Positions 8,540 to 17,805 are shown, counted from the first letter of the stretch. The stretch is 64,000 nucleotides of DNA from Saccharibacillus qingshengii (GCF_013185195.1 NZ_JAAZWC010000006.1:1-64000), one strand, 5' to 3'. The notes: generated by a model from the letters alone, not told the origin. Translations and numbers: made by a program.

Positions 8540-8734
8540 AAATCGTGAACCCCTCTCTATAACTCTCTGTGGTAAGGCGCCCGACCGGTGCAGCGGACGA
8601 ACCGAACGGGCTTTGAGGCCGGTGCCGTCCGCTTTCTTTTAATGGAAGACCGCGAAACCGCATTGTTGCTTCCATGTGATAAAGGATAAAAGCGAGTGGA
8701 TCCGAAAAAAAGCGGCCGGCGAATGTTTTCTCCT

Positions 8735-8764
8735 ATCTTACGTTGAGCATTTGCCGGCAGTCAA
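8735..8764 (-). promoter_or_regulatory. Probable promoter of the ABC importer operon
   Basis: On the minus strand TTGACT (8764-8759), an 18-bp spacer and TAAGAT (8740-8735). The leader down to the ATG at 8539 is about 190 nt and contains a GCGGACG/CGTCCGC hairpin in front of the ribosome binding site. Confidence 0.5.
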
Positions 8765-8787
8765 TCCGAAATTGGATCTTTTGCAAA

Positions 8788-8839
8788 TAAAAAGCGGCTC
8801 GTTCCCGAAATCGCGACGATTTCGGGAACGAGCCGCTTG
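8788..8839 (-). terminator. Strong terminator with 22-bp perfect stem
   Basis: 8792-8813 is the exact reverse complement of 8817-8838, with a 3-nt loop, and leads into a U-rich run on the minus strand. It ends the gene at 8853. Confidence 0.9.
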
Positions 8840-8852
8840 GAGGACATGCCGG

Positions 8853-9173
8853 TCACGATCGGCGGAAGCTGCCGGGCATTCCCGCTCCGTAACGATCGAC
8901 CATGCTGACGAGCAGCAGAGCGGCCGAGATCCAGTGACCGAACATGCCCCAGACCGGGACGGAGAACAGCAGGCAGGTGACGATCCCTGCCGCCGATCCG
9001 TAGAACGACTGCCGGTGCTGCAGCGACATCAGAAGTGTGACGGCGTGCAGAGCGAACATTACCGCGGAGATACCCCAACCACTGCCCATGACGACCATGC
9101 CGCCCAGCAGCGGAAGACCGAGGATGAGCTCGAACAAACCGCTGACTCCCTTAAATGTGCGTGCGAGCACCAT
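8853..9173 (-). CDS. Small multi-pass membrane protein, unknown function
   Basis: 106 aa with three to four hydrophobic segments (about residues 10-30, 35-50, 58-75 and 78-92) and a short basic tail. No family motif is recognised. The start follows GGGGGAG at good spacing, and a very strong terminator follows the stop, so it looks like a genuine single gene. No role can be given. Confidence 0.7.
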   Translation of the reverse strand: MVLARTFKGVSGLFELILGLPLLGGMVVMGSGWGISAVMFALHAVTLLMSLQHRQSFYGSAAGIVTCLLFSVPVWGMFGHWISAALLLVSMVDRYGAGMPGSFRRS

Positions 9174-9282
9174 ATGATACTCCCCCAGATTCCTTATGTG
9201 TTTTAAAGTAAACAGTACGGTATAATACCCATCTTATTGGAAATTGAAACCTGAAGAAGAGTTGAACCGTCTTTCGCGGTGC

Positions 9283-9969
9283 TCAGGAAGTGATCGTCTG
9301 GAAAAAATCGACGAACCGGACATCCTCGATCTGCCACTTGATCAGTGCGATCACAGCCAGGTGAGCCGGGTAGAACGAACGCCACAGCCAGCGGGGCAGG
9401 CGTATTTCGGTACGGGTATCCGGAGCGGAGCCCTGAATTCCCGCAATAAAAAGCGTAGTTACGATACTGTAGAACTGGGTGACGCTCTGGGACACGATCA
9501 GATACAGGACGTTCAGCGCAAAATGCCCGCCTGCCATCGACCAGACATTCGGCATATACCGGTAGATCAGCACCAGCAGCACGCCGTAAGTGGCGTAATC
9601 GAACTGCAGCGCTTCCAGCGGCCAGTAGGTCAGCAGAACCAGCAGAATGCCGACGGTCCATTGAATCGCCGCCTGGTCTTTGAAATAGTCGATAGCCATC
9701 ACGATCAGCAGCGCCACAAGCAGGGTTCCGATCACATTGACTCCGGGTATGACAAAAGCCATCATAAACGGGATCTGCGACAGCAGGGCCAGGCCAAGCA
9801 GCCGCAGGGCGTAGCGTTTCGGACTGCGTGTGCGCCGGTAGCCTACGACGAGCAGGTAACAGTAAATCGGGAAAGCGATCCTGCCGACGATACGCATCCA
9901 GCGTTCATCCGGAAAAAAGACATAGCCCAGATGATCGATGAGCATCGTAATCATGGCAATCAGCTGCAT
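9283..9969 (-). CDS. TraX family membrane protein
   Basis: 228 aa, about seven hydrophobic segments. It begins with the TraX hallmark MITMLIDHLG and a WMRIVGRIAFPIYCYLL segment. F-plasmid TraX N-acetylates pilin; chromosomal TraX-like proteins in Firmicutes are presumed membrane acyltransferases with unknown targets. It lies 21 bp downstream of a small membrane protein gene on the same strand, which suggests a two-gene unit. No conjugation genes are nearby, so a plasmid link is unlikely. Confidence 0.8.
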   Translation of the reverse strand: MQLIAMITMLIDHLGYVFFPDERWMRIVGRIAFPIYCYLLVVGYRRTRSPKRYALRLLGLALLSQIPFMMAFVIPGVNVIGTLLVALLIVMAIDYFKDQAAIQWTVGILLVLLTYWPLEALQFDYATYGVLLVLIYRYMPNVWSMAGGHFALNVLYLIVSQSVTQFYSIVTTLFIAGIQGSAPDTRTEIRLPRWLWRSFYPAHLAVIALIKWQIEDVRFVDFFQTITS

Positions 9970-9990
9970 GCTTCAAGCCCCTTTCGCCGT

Positions 9991-10191
9991 CTATAGGAAC
10001 TTGTCCTGCAGGCTCCACCAGGTCAAAGTCAGACATACAATCAAAAATACGGCAAAAGCGATCACCGGACCGAAGCGTTTTTCTTTCCAAAACTTGATGC
10101 CGAGCATAACCATAAAAGCGGCAATCATCAATAAAATAATGATTTCGACGATCGAAATGACCAAATAGAGATTACTGGCGAATCCTTCCAC
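9991..10191 (-). CDS. Small two-segment membrane protein
   Basis: 66 aa with two hydrophobic helices (about 8-31 and 42-58) separated by a basic turn (KFWKEKRFG). GTG start preceded by GAGGAGG. It lies just upstream of the TraX gene and is probably co-transcribed. The family was not recognised. Confidence 0.65.
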   Translation of the reverse strand: MEGFASNLYLVISIVEIIILLMIAAFMVMLGIKFWKEKRFGPVIAFAVFLIVCLTLTWWSLQDKFL

Positions 10192-10317
10192 GCGGGTTCC
10201 TCCTCGTAAATAATAAAAACGGTGCTGTCTATAGATCGAACGGCAAGGATAAAAGGAGATTTGTCACGTTCGCTCCCATCATACCATGCCGGGGGCAAAC
10301 ACGGGAAAGCCGGGACT

Positions 10318-10509
10318 TGTGGATAAAGTTATCCCCAAATCCACAGCGTCATATGAAGCCTCTTTGCGTCTTATACCCACATTATACACAAACTGCCCAC
10401 AGGAAACGGGGGATAACCGGGTCTTTTTAGGCAAACAAAAAGCCCGTCGTACCGGGCGCCGCGGCGCTGGGAGGCATGACGGGCATAAATATGGCGATTC
10501 TGTGGATAA
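10318..10509. promoter_or_regulatory. Cluster of DnaA boxes
   Basis: Three matches to TTATNCACA: 10318-10326 (minus), 10382-10390 (plus, TTATACACA) and 10501-10509 (minus, overlapping the region of the yumC stop). Near matches lie at 10329-10337 (TTATCCCCA) and 10371-10379 (TTATACCCA). The first two boxes face each other 2 bp apart. The 318-bp gap from 10192 to 10509 holds no gene. Confidence 0.6.
10431..10485 (-). terminator. Terminator of yumC
   Basis: GCCCGTC (10442-10448) pairs with GACGGGC (10478-10484), with an inner GGCGCC/GGCGCT hairpin. The A-rich 10431-10441 supplies the U-tract on the minus strand. Confidence 0.75.
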
Positions 10510-11511
10510 TTATCGTTTCATGTTGCTGCTGTGACCCGGGGAGAGTTTGGCTTCCGGATCGAAGTAAACTTTGGCATTGTTCACGGCCGTCGGCGCTTCG
10601 CCGAACCCGACTGCGATCAGCTTCAGTTTGCCCGGGTACGTCGTAACATCGCCTGCGGCAAAGATGCCGGGAATGCTCGTCTCCATGCGCGTATCGACCA
10701 CGATCGAATGGCTCTGGATCTCGATGCCCCATTCGGAGATCGGACCGAGGGAAGAGACGAAGCCGAAGTTGACGATAACGTCATCCACTTCGATCTCCTG
10801 CGTTTCCTGCGTTTTGACGTTTGACAAGACGACGCGTTCGATACGTTCCTCACCGATCAATTCCGTGATTTCCGTCGGCGTCACCACATTGACCTTGGAG
10901 GCCATCAGGTTCTCCACGCTGTGTTCGTGCGCACGGAACTTGTCGCGGCGGTGGATCAGCGTCACCTGCTCGGCGATCGGCTCCAGCATCAGCGCCCAAT
11001 CGACCGCGGAATCGCCGCCGCCGCTGAGCAGCACTTTGCGGCCCGCGAATTTGCTCAGGTCGCTGACGAAGTAATGCAGGTTCTGTCCTTCGAAACGCTC
11101 TGCGCCTTCCAGGGCAAGGCGGCGGGGTTCGAAAGCGCCCACGCCCGCGGTGATGATGACAGACTTGGCGTAATGGACGCCTTTGTCGGTCGTGACTTTG
11201 AAGCGCTGTTCTTCTTCCTTGTCGACCGCGATGACTTTTTCTTCGAGACAAATTTCCTGATCGAAATGATTCATCTGCTCGACAAGCTGGTTAACCAATT
11301 CCTGTGCGGTCACTTTCGGGAAACCGGCTACGTCGTAAATATATTTTTCGGGATAAAGAGCGGCCAACTGCCCGCCAAGCTGAGGCATACTTTCGATCAG
11401 CTTTACGGACGCCTGACGCATTCCCCCGTAAAAAGCGGCGAACAAACCGGCAGGACCGCCGCCGATGATTAAAATATCGGCAAGATGTTCGCCGTTATGG
11501 TTCTCTGTCAC
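10510..11511 (-). CDS. yumC: Ferredoxin/flavodoxin-NADP+ reductase, thioredoxin reductase-like
   Basis: 333 aa, matching the YumC length. The FAD motif is [18 protein letters not shown] near residue 13, the NADP motif [13 protein letters not shown] near 160, and the C-terminal FAD contact [13 protein letters not shown] near 275. The CxxC of thioredoxin reductase is absent, as expected for this FNR class. It moves electrons between NADPH and ferredoxin or flavodoxin. The GTG start at 11511 is chosen because GGAGGTG lies 8 bp upstream; the longer frame to 11580 has no such site. ndh lies divergently next door, as in Bacillus yumB/yumC. Confidence 0.9.
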   Translation of the reverse strand: MTENHNGEHLADILIIGGGPAGLFAAFYGGMRQASVKLIESMPQLGGQLAALYPEKYIYDVAGFPKVTAQELVNQLVEQMNHFDQEICLEEKVIAVDKEEEQRFKVTTDKGVHYAKSVIITAGVGAFEPRRLALEGAERFEGQNLHYFVSDLSKFAGRKVLLSGGGDSAVDWALMLEPIAEQVTLIHRRDKFRAHEHSVENLMASKVNVVTPTEITELIGEERIERVVLSNVKTQETQEIEVDDVIVNFGFVSSLGPISEWGIEIQSHSIVVDTRMETSIPGIFAAGDVTTYPGKLKLIAVGFGEAPTAVNNAKVYFDPEAKLSPGHSSNMKR

Positions 11512-11777
11512 TGGATAAGCACCTCCGAAGGTATGAATCGTTATGAATCTATCGAAATGAATGGGTTTTTGCAATCTCACTCATTATAAACTCGTTTTTC
11601 CCCGGATTGCAAAGCGTATTCCCGGCTTTTTTCGCTGTTTCGGCCTTTGCGGGCAGCCCTGCCGGCCAATTGTCTGCCGCAGCTCGAGAAAAAGCCGTTC
11701 CGGGGCGCGTATTTTTTGGTTCTCTGACAAGTATGAATATTTTTTGTCCGTTTTGCGTCTGTTTTTCAAATTTTTCT

Positions 11778-11806
11778 TTGTATTATCAAGCGGAAAAGCG
11801 TACAAT
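11778..11806 (+). promoter_or_regulatory. Sigma-A promoter of ndh
   Basis: TTGTAT at 11778-11783, 17-bp spacer, TACAAT at 11801-11806. The expected start near 11813 gives a leader of about 145 nt that includes the Rex-box candidate at 11876-11893. Confidence 0.65.
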
Positions 11807-11875
11807 GTATGTGATAAAAGTCGCAGTCAAGATGCGGACGGGATAAACTTAAAATAGGGCGAGTTCTCTCCGTTT

Positions 11876-11893
11876 TTGTGTAACTTTTCACAT
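11876..11893 (+). promoter_or_regulatory. Candidate Rex operator upstream of ndh
   Basis: The 18-mer TTGTGTAACTTTTCACAT matches the Rex site TTGTGAAATATTTCACAA at 14 of 18 positions, with both half-sites nearly intact. Rex senses NADH/NAD+ and represses ndh in Bacillus subtilis. It lies downstream of the proposed promoter, which would fit a block to elongation; a second promoter nearer the gene is possible. Confidence 0.6.
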
Positions 11894-11959
11894 GAGGCTC
11901 CAACCTTGCAAGAGGTTATCCCATAAATGACTATGAATCGAAAAGGGGTAAGGAAAACA

Positions 11960-13150
11960 ATGAACAGCATTCCCAAAATCGTAATCCTGGGCGCAGGGTA
12001 CGCCGGTATTCTCGCGGCTCAAAACCTGCAAAAAAAGCTCAAAAACAACGAAGCCGACGTTACACTGGTTAACCGTCACGACTACCACTACTTCACGACG
12101 GAACTGCACATGCCGGCAGCAGGCACGCAGCCGGAAGAGAAGACCTACGAGAAGATCTCCAACCTGGTCGACGAATTCAAGATCGACCTCGTGAAATCGA
12201 ACGTAACGGAAATCAAACCGGAAACGCGTCAAGTGGTACTGGAAGACGGTACGCTGTCGTACGATTACCTGATTATCGCTCTGGGCGGCGATCCGGAAAC
12301 GTTCGGCATCCCGGGCATGAAAGAGCACGCGTTCTCGATCCGCAGCATCAACTCCGTTCGCGCAATCCGCGAGCATATCGAGACGCAGTTCAAGGAATTC
12401 AAAAAAGACGGCGACGAAACCCGCTTGAACTTCGTAGTCGGCGGCGCAGGCTTCACAGGAATCGAATTCGTCGGCGAATTGGCGAACCGTCTGCCTGAGA
12501 TGGCGAAACAATACGGAGTCGATCCTGCGAAAGTCGGATTGTACAACGTCGAAGCCGCTCCTTCCGCGCTGCCGGGCTTTGATCCGGAGCTGGTCACTTA
12601 CGCGATGGAGACGCTGACGAAAAAAGGCGTAACTTTCCGCATCGGCGTACCGGTTAAAGCTTGCGACGAAAACGGCGTAACGGTTGGCGAAGGCGAACGT
12701 ATCGAAGCCAAAACCGTTGTATGGACCGGCGGTATCCGCGGCAACCATCTGATCGAAGACGCAGGCTTCGAAGCCATGCGCGGACGCGTCAAAGTCGACG
12801 AGTACCTCAAAGCACCGGGCCACGACAACGTATTCGTTATCGGCGACGGTTCCCTCATGATCGGACCTGAAGGCCGTCCTTACCCGCCGACCGCCCAAAT
12901 CGCCATGCAGCAGGGCGAGCGCGTCGCAAAGAACCTGGTCGCGACGATTCGCAACCAGCCGACGGAGAAATTCGTGTTCAGCAACAAGGGTACAGTCGCT
13001 TCCCTGGGCAAAGGCGAAGCCGTTGCCGTTGTAGCCGGCAAGAAGATCAAAGGCTGGCCGGCAGCCCAACTGAAAAAAGTGGTCGATGCCCGCTACCTGT
13101 TCGTGATCGGCGGCATGGGTCTGGTTCTGAAAAAAGGACGTTTCCTGTAA
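11960..13150 (+). CDS. ndh: Type II NADH:quinone oxidoreductase (NDH-2)
   Basis: 396 aa. FAD motif GAGYAGILAAQNL near residue 9, NADH motif VVGGAGFTGIEFVGEL near 164, and the C-terminal FAD/quinone region with VFVIGDGS near 292 and PPTAQIAMQQGE just after, typical of NDH-2. It oxidises NADH and reduces menaquinone at the membrane without proton translocation. The start was set at 11960, with an AAGG-type site upstream; a frame extension to 11927 is less likely. Codon use is noticeably biased, as in highly expressed genes. It is divergent from yumC. Confidence 0.92.
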   Translation: MNSIPKIVILGAGYAGILAAQNLQKKLKNNEADVTLVNRHDYHYFTTELHMPAAGTQPEEKTYEKISNLVDEFKIDLVKSNVTEIKPETRQVVLEDGTLSYDYLIIALGGDPETFGIPGMKEHAFSIRSINSVRAIREHIETQFKEFKKDGDETRLNFVVGGAGFTGIEFVGELANRLPEMAKQYGVDPAKVGLYNVEAAPSALPGFDPELVTYAMETLTKKGVTFRIGVPVKACDENGVTVGEGERIEAKTVVWTGGIRGNHLIEDAGFEAMRGRVKVDEYLKAPGHDNVFVIGDGSLMIGPEGRPYPPTAQIAMQQGERVAKNLVATIRNQPTEKFVFSNKGTVASLGKGEAVAVVAGKKIKGWPAAQLKKVVDARYLFVIGGMGLVLKKGRFL

Positions 13151-13215
13151 GCCGGGCTTCTATATAGAGAGTCGGGACAGGCCGGTCTTCCGGTCCGTCT
13201 GATAGACTCTGCCCA

Positions 13216-13263
13216 AAAAGGCGTCTCTGCCCCGTGTAAACGGGATGCAGAGACGCCTTTTTT
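13216..13263 (+). terminator. Terminator of ndh
   Basis: AAGGCGTCTCTGC (13218-13230) pairs perfectly with 13247-13259 and is followed by a T-tract. Confidence 0.88.
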
Positions 13264-13298
13264 GCTGAATAGCGTGATGAGGGTTCGTTAGGCCGTAT

Positions 13299-13334
13299 GA
13301 ATCGGAGAGGGATCTATTCCGCTCTCTCCGATTC
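13299..13334. repeat. Perfect 11-bp inverted repeat
   Basis: 13299-13309 (GAATCGGAGAG) is the reverse complement of 13324-13334. It has no T-tract and no obvious role. It is one of several palindromes in the 599-bp gap between ndh and hemQ, which contains no gene. Confidence 0.55.
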
Positions 13335-13443
13335 GACAGCCGGATTGCAACCCGGCGCCTCGAATCCCGCGCGCAGCCGCGCCCCGGGCGATTGCGCAGC
13401 CAGCGCCCGATCCATTCCTTCCCACCCTCACAACTTGGGCGGG

Positions 13444-13486
13444 AAAAATCGAAGAGCCCCGGACGATTACAGTCCGGGGCTCTTCG
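13444..13486. terminator. Terminator-like perfect 14-bp hairpin
   Basis: 13451-13464 pairs with 13472-13485 around a 7-nt loop. An A-run on the left gives a U-tract on the minus strand, so it probably stops leftward transcription coming from hemQ. Confidence 0.65.
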
Positions 13487-13530
13487 CGTCAAGCTTTAAG
13501 TCTCCGCCCACACTCAACATGCCTGCGGGA

Positions 13531-13648
13531 GGCGAAGAGTTCGAGTGGAGAGCGGAGCGATCGCCTCTGCAATCGGGAAATCCCCTTGAAGCTTTTCCTG
13601 CAATAAAATTTCCCGATTGCAGGAAGCGACGGAACCGAACTCTTCGCC
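13531..13648. repeat. Double-stem structured element, copy 1
   Basis: The outer stem is 13531-13543 with 13636-13648 (13 bp) and the inner stem 13567-13580 with 13609-13622 (14 bp), both perfect. The second copy at 34559-34669 has the same layout with different stem sequences. The single-stranded parts share GGARCGAT...CGCCT on the left arm and GCGAC(C)GGAA on the right arm. Located 3' of both convergent genes ndh and hemQ. Confidence 0.7.
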
Positions 13649-13677
13649 GGACGCACGCTCCTTCACCACGCACACAT

Positions 13678-13726
13678 AAAAGAAGCGCTCCGACCACGAC
13701 AATGCTTCGTCCGAAGCGCTCCTTCT
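13678..13726 (-). terminator. Possible terminator of hemQ
   Basis: On the minus strand an interrupted stem of AGAAG and CGCT segments, built from the GAAGCGCT repeats at 13682-13689 and 13712-13719, runs into TTTT. It lies 25 bp after the hemQ stop. Confidence 0.5.
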
Positions 13727-13749
13727 CATAAGCTTTTTCCCGCCGAAAG

Positions 13750-14496
13750 TTACACCTTCAACATCTCGACAGCCTTTTCCCAATCCAGCAGATTCCCGAC
13801 GTAGAACGCACCGAACTCTCCGTAGCGTGCGCTCACTTCGTCGAAACGCATTTCGTAGATCAGCTTTTTGAACTGCAGCGCATCGTCGGAGAACAAGGTG
13901 ACGCCCCATTCCCAATCGTCGAAACCGACCGAGCCGCTGATGATCTGTTTGACTTTGCCCGCATAGCTGCGTCCGATCAGGCCGTGGCTGCGCATCATCG
14001 CTTTGCGGTCGTCCATCGACAGCATGTACCAGTTATCGTTCAGCTCGCGCTTTTTGTTCATCGGGTAGAAGCAGATATGGGCCGATTTCGGCAGTGCCGG
14101 TTTCAAGCGGGCGATGATCTGCGGATTTTGCATCGGATCTTCGCCTTCTTTGCCCAGATAGTTGCTCAGTTCCACAACACTCACATACGAATATTCCTTG
14201 GTCGTGAATTTGGCGAAGTCCGTCTTGTTGAACGCGGTCTCCAGTTTGTTCAGGTCTTCCAGCGTCTCGCGCAGGTACATGAACACGAAATCGGCTTTCT
14301 GGCCGACGATCGAATAAACGGCGGTGCTGCCGGTTCCGCTTTGGGCAGTCACTTCGAATTCTTTCATAAACTCTTCCAGATCTTCGATCGCGCCCGCGCG
14401 TTCTTCGTGATCCGCCGCTTTCCACAGCGTCCAGTCGATGGAACGGAAATCATGCAGACAATACCAGCCTTCAAGCGTCAGTGTAGCTTCGTTCAT
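13750..14496 (-). CDS. hemQ: Coproheme decarboxylase HemQ (chlorite dismutase family)
   Basis: 248 aa. The catalytic tyrosine lies in CFYPMNKKR (Y144, with K148 and R150) and the proximal heme ligand in MRSHGLIGR (H171). HemQ removes two propionate carboxyls from coproheme III using peroxide, the last step of the coproporphyrin-dependent heme route of Gram-positive bacteria. The [15 protein letters not shown] block near 190 is also typical. The start follows a GGGAG-type site. The other hem genes are elsewhere. Heme made by this route serves, for example, the SdhC cytochrome encoded further on. Confidence 0.93.
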   Translation of the reverse strand: MNEATLTLEGWYCLHDFRSIDWTLWKAADHEERAGAIEDLEEFMKEFEVTAQSGTGSTAVYSIVGQKADFVFMYLRETLEDLNKLETAFNKTDFAKFTTKEYSYVSVVELSNYLGKEGEDPMQNPQIIARLKPALPKSAHICFYPMNKKRELNDNWYMLSMDDRKAMMRSHGLIGRSYAGKVKQIISGSVGFDDWEWGVTLFSDDALQFKKLIYEMRFDEVSARYGEFGAFYVGNLLDWEKAVEMLKV

Positions 14497-14938
14497 GAAT
14501 CGATCACTCCCAAATCAGATTGTATGGTGGGGATTTTCACAAGGTTTCCTGTAAAGATCCATGGCTCATTCATCAGGGCATAAGGTCGTCGGGATGCAAA
14601 AGGAGGGCAGCGCAAAGACGCTTTGGCGTTCTTTCCGGGTGCTTCCAGTTTCCATTGTAACGCAGGGGCGAACGCAAGAGCAATTCGAGCGCCGGAAAAG
14701 TCTGTGCGGGCGGCGGGAACGGGTTCACAAAAAGCTAAGCATTCCGAAGCCCGGGCTCATGCGGTGGGGAGGCCGGTTCGTATTCGCATGATTTTGCTTT
14801 CTTTCCGAGCTTTCCTGACGGAGGAATTGTGGTAAAATGAAGGGGCTCCAACGAACCTGTCCAGAGCCAAGGGCGCGTTCCGCGGAGTACGTCTATTTTT
14901 ACCTGCAATTTGCAAGGACAAGAGGGGGACATCCGCAG
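14497..14938. other. Divergent region hemQ / dnaB
   Basis: 442 bp with no supported gene. A minus-strand TACAAT-like hexamer at 14519-14524 may be the hemQ -10 box. A TAAAAT hexamer near 14833 may serve dnaB. Neither has a convincing -35 box. Confidence 0.4.
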
Positions 14939-16447
14939 ATGCGCATGAAGAGCCTGCTGCACTACACGGAACATCACCGTTATTATACGTATCGCGATTT
15001 CAGCCTGAGCAGTCTGGACGACCGCATGCTGACCTTGGTCTACCAGCCGATGGTCGGGGCATCCGCCGTCGCTTTGTACCGGCTGTTGGCCCAGCACCTG
15101 CCGTCTGAACAAACGGGATACTCCAAAACGGAACAACAACGAGGGCTCTTTCTTACGCTCGGTATCGAGCCGAACGACCGCGGGAGAACGCTGATGGTCG
15201 AGAATGCTTCCAAGCTCGAAGCGGTCGGCCTGCTGCAGACCCATCGGCTGTATATGCCGGAGCAGGACCAATATATGTACGAATACGAACTGCAGCAGCC
15301 GCTGCCGCCGTCCGACTTTTTTGCGACCCAGCATCTTACGCTGCTGCTGCGGGACCGGATCGGCAAGTTCGCCGTGTTGGCTCTGCAGGAGCGCTTCTGG
15401 AACGGGGAACCGGAAGAGCTCGGCGAAAACGGACGGGCCGCAAAAGAAAATATTTCGCAGCCGTTTTATGAAATTTTCGAATTGAACACGCATGTGATCG
15501 ACTATGAGTTGGAACAGGCGCTGACCGAAGCTTCGCCGGCGCGCCGCCAAAGCAAAAATATGCCGGCGGAAGATCCGCTGTTCGATTATTCCGATGTCAT
15601 TCTGCATTTTCCGCGCGGAGCCCGCAACCGTCCGTTCGTGGAAGGACTGCGTCACAACCGCGAACAGATGGGCATGATCAACCATGTGGCCCGCAAATTC
15701 GATCTGAACGTCGAAGATATCGTGAGGCTGCTGGACGAAGAAGGCATTTTCTCGGGCGACGGGGAGCTGCTGCTGGACAATCTTCAGAGCCGCGCCAATC
15801 TGACGTTCCGCCAGACCGCCAAACGGACCGAAGAGCGTCAGGTACGCGCGGCCCGCGCCGTGCGGCCGGAAGAACCGGCTGCCGAAGAAATGCCGGTCGA
15901 ACACGCGGTGGAAATGGAATATTATCTCGAAGTGCCTTCGCAGTTCCAATCGAAGTGCGATATTCACCAATACAATATGCTGCTGCGAAACGAGCCGTAT
16001 ACCGGACTTCTGCGCAACTTTTTCCCGGGAACCGTTCCGGGTCCGTGGCTCGATATGTTCAGCAAGATCGATCTCAGCTACAAGCTGCCGGGGGAAGTCA
16101 TCAATGTGCTGATCCATTACCTGGTGACCCTGCTCGGCAAAGACGGAGATCAGCGGATCAGCCGCAATTTCGTCGATTCGATCGCTTCGAACATGCTGCT
16201 GCGGCAGATCGATACGTACGAGAAAGCCGTTCGCTATATCCGCGACCAGGCCAATCCGAAGCGTCAGGCTGCCGCCCAGAGCGGCGGCACGCGTACCCGC
16301 ACCGCAGGCAAAGCCGCCCGGGGCAAACCGGAACTGCCGATCGTCCAGAACTCGCCGGTCCAGACCGCTGTCAGCGACGAAGAGTTCGCCGAGTACGTCC
16401 GGATGGCCGAAGAGATGAAGGCAAGCAAAGCCAAGCCTCAGAAATAA
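14939..16447 (+). CDS. dnaB: Replication initiation and membrane attachment protein DnaB (Firmicutes)
   Basis: 502 aa, slightly longer than the 472-aa Bacillus protein. The N-terminal winged-helix part is followed by a DnaD-like second half (HQYNMLLRNEPYTGLLRNFF region near residue 340, and YLVTLLGKDGDQRISRNF near 395). This is the primosomal co-loader, not the DnaB helicase of Gram-negative bacteria. It works with DnaD and the DnaI loader to place the replicative helicase at origins and stalled forks. The start at 14939 was chosen for AGAGGGGG upstream. The charged, Arg/Ala-rich insert near 290-320 looks disordered. dnaI follows after 310 bp. Confidence 0.87.
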   Translation: MRMKSLLHYTEHHRYYTYRDFSLSSLDDRMLTLVYQPMVGASAVALYRLLAQHLPSEQTGYSKTEQQRGLFLTLGIEPNDRGRTLMVENASKLEAVGLLQTHRLYMPEQDQYMYEYELQQPLPPSDFFATQHLTLLLRDRIGKFAVLALQERFWNGEPEELGENGRAAKENISQPFYEIFELNTHVIDYELEQALTEASPARRQSKNMPAEDPLFDYSDVILHFPRGARNRPFVEGLRHNREQMGMINHVARKFDLNVEDIVRLLDEEGIFSGDGELLLDNLQSRANLTFRQTAKRTEERQVRAARAVRPEEPAAEEMPVEHAVEMEYYLEVPSQFQSKCDIHQYNMLLRNEPYTGLLRNFFPGTVPGPWLDMFSKIDLSYKLPGEVINVLIHYLVTLLGKDGDQRISRNFVDSIASNMLLRQIDTYEKAVRYIRDQANPKRQAAAQSGGTRTRTAGKAARGKPELPIVQNSPVQTAVSDEEFAEYVRMAEEMKASKAKPQK

Positions 16448-16757
16448 ACCGGCTGGACGCTTCTTGAATTTCCCGGATTCCGTGTCTGATGATCCTAAGA
16501 TTCTTCACGCGAAAACAGCCGCCAACAGCGGCGCCTTTGAGCCTTGACGGTCTTTCGCCTTTGAACTTGAGCGCAGTTGCCCTGCCTGCCCTTGGGCCCT
16601 GCACGATCTTAATCTTTTACCACCAACCCCAGCGGAGCGATGTCGAGGGGCGGCGACTTTTGGATTTCCCGTTCCCCGAGAATCTCCGATTCGCAGGGAG
16701 GAAACCAACCGGAGCCGCCCCGGCATCGCGGAGCGCCCAGAGAGGAGGCCCCCAACC
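16448..16757. other. Gap between dnaB and dnaI
   Basis: 310 bp. Reading frames cross it but none has a ribosome binding site or a recognisable protein. No terminator, strong promoter or clear repeat was seen. The gap is longer than usual for this gene pair. Confidence 0.4.
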
Positions 16758-17711
16758 ATGACCATGGATTCGATCGGCAACGTGCTGAAACAGTTCGGGA
16801 ATTCCCGAATCCGTCAGCAGACGGAAGACCTGAAGAACCGTATTTTCAACGAACCGGAGGTTAGGCAGCTTCGGCTGCGGTATCCCGGACTGACGGAACA
16901 GGAACTGAGCCGCAATCTAAGCCGTTTGTACGAATACACGAAGGAAAAACAAAACTGCGCTAACTGCCCGGGTCTGGAGAATTGTCCGAACGATTTTCAG
17001 GGACATTACACGAAACTCAGCATCGACGAAGTCGGCGAACAGCTGCGGATCCGCGACCACAAAGCACCGTGCAATCTGCAGTTGGCCCACCAGCGCGACC
17101 AGCAGATCAGCAGCCGGATCCGCAGCTTTTACGTGGATGAACGCGCCCTGCTGGAAGGCTACGACGAAGTGGAGATCATGATGAAAGATCCGGTGCGTTC
17201 GCCGGCCGTCAATCGCGTGTTCCGCTATATCAACGAGACGAAGACCGTGGGACTCTCCGCCAAAGGGCTGTATCTGGAAGGGCCGTTCGGCACAGGCAAG
17301 ACCTTCCTGATGTGCTATCTGCTGCACGAGCTGGCGAAGCAGGGACACTCGGGGGTTATCGTGTACATGCCCGACTTTGTCGAAGACGTCAAATCGATGA
17401 TCCAAGATGGAGAGAAGCTGCGCGACACCGTCGAGCTGATGAAAGAAACCGACCTGTTGATCTTCGACGATATCGGAGCGGAAAATATGGGACCTTGGGT
17501 GCGCGATCACGTGCTGGGTTCCATTTTGAACTACCGGATGAACCGCAAACCGACTTTCTATACGTCCAACTATTCGCTGTCCGCGCTGGAGAAGCATCTC
17601 AGTTTCACCAACAAAGACGGCGAGGAAGCGTACAAAGGCCAGCGCTTGATGAACCGCGTCTCTCCGTTTGTGGAAGTGGTCCGGGTACTCGGCGATAACA
17701 AACGCGGATAG
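16758..17711 (+). CDS. dnaI: Primosomal helicase loader DnaI
   Basis: 317 aa. The N-terminal zinc site is CANCPGLENCPNDFQGHY (C67, C70, C76 and a following histidine), the part that holds the helicase. The C-terminal AAA+ domain has Walker A GPFGTGKT (175-182) and Walker B LLIFDDIG (233-240). It loads the DnaC-type replicative helicase together with DnaB and DnaD. Strong AGAGGAGG before the ATG. Confidence 0.93.
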   Translation: MTMDSIGNVLKQFGNSRIRQQTEDLKNRIFNEPEVRQLRLRYPGLTEQELSRNLSRLYEYTKEKQNCANCPGLENCPNDFQGHYTKLSIDEVGEQLRIRDHKAPCNLQLAHQRDQQISSRIRSFYVDERALLEGYDEVEIMMKDPVRSPAVNRVFRYINETKTVGLSAKGLYLEGPFGTGKTFLMCYLLHELAKQGHSGVIVYMPDFVEDVKSMIQDGEKLRDTVELMKETDLLIFDDIGAENMGPWVRDHVLGSILNYRMNRKPTFYTSNYSLSALEKHLSFTNKDGEEAYKGQRLMNRVSPFVEVVRVLGDNKRG

Positions 17712-17805
17712 GGAAAGTTCTTCACCGAATCTTCACTTACAAAAGGTTAGATATTTATAAAAACATACAATTTATTGTTTCGGTAAGTCCAATTCCGTGT
17801 TATAA

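Noticed and set aside
8540-8730. Possible T-box leader in front of the TrpX-like gene
   Set aside because: No T-box consensus, specifier stem or antiterminator was found; only a simple hairpin is present.
9283-9969. Conjugative element suggested by the TraX homologue
   Set aside because: No other transfer, integrase or plasmid genes are present, and chromosomal TraX-like genes are common in Firmicutes.
16489-16761. 90-codon frame between dnaB and dnaI
   Set aside because: No ribosome binding site, no recognisable domain, and it runs into the dnaI start region.
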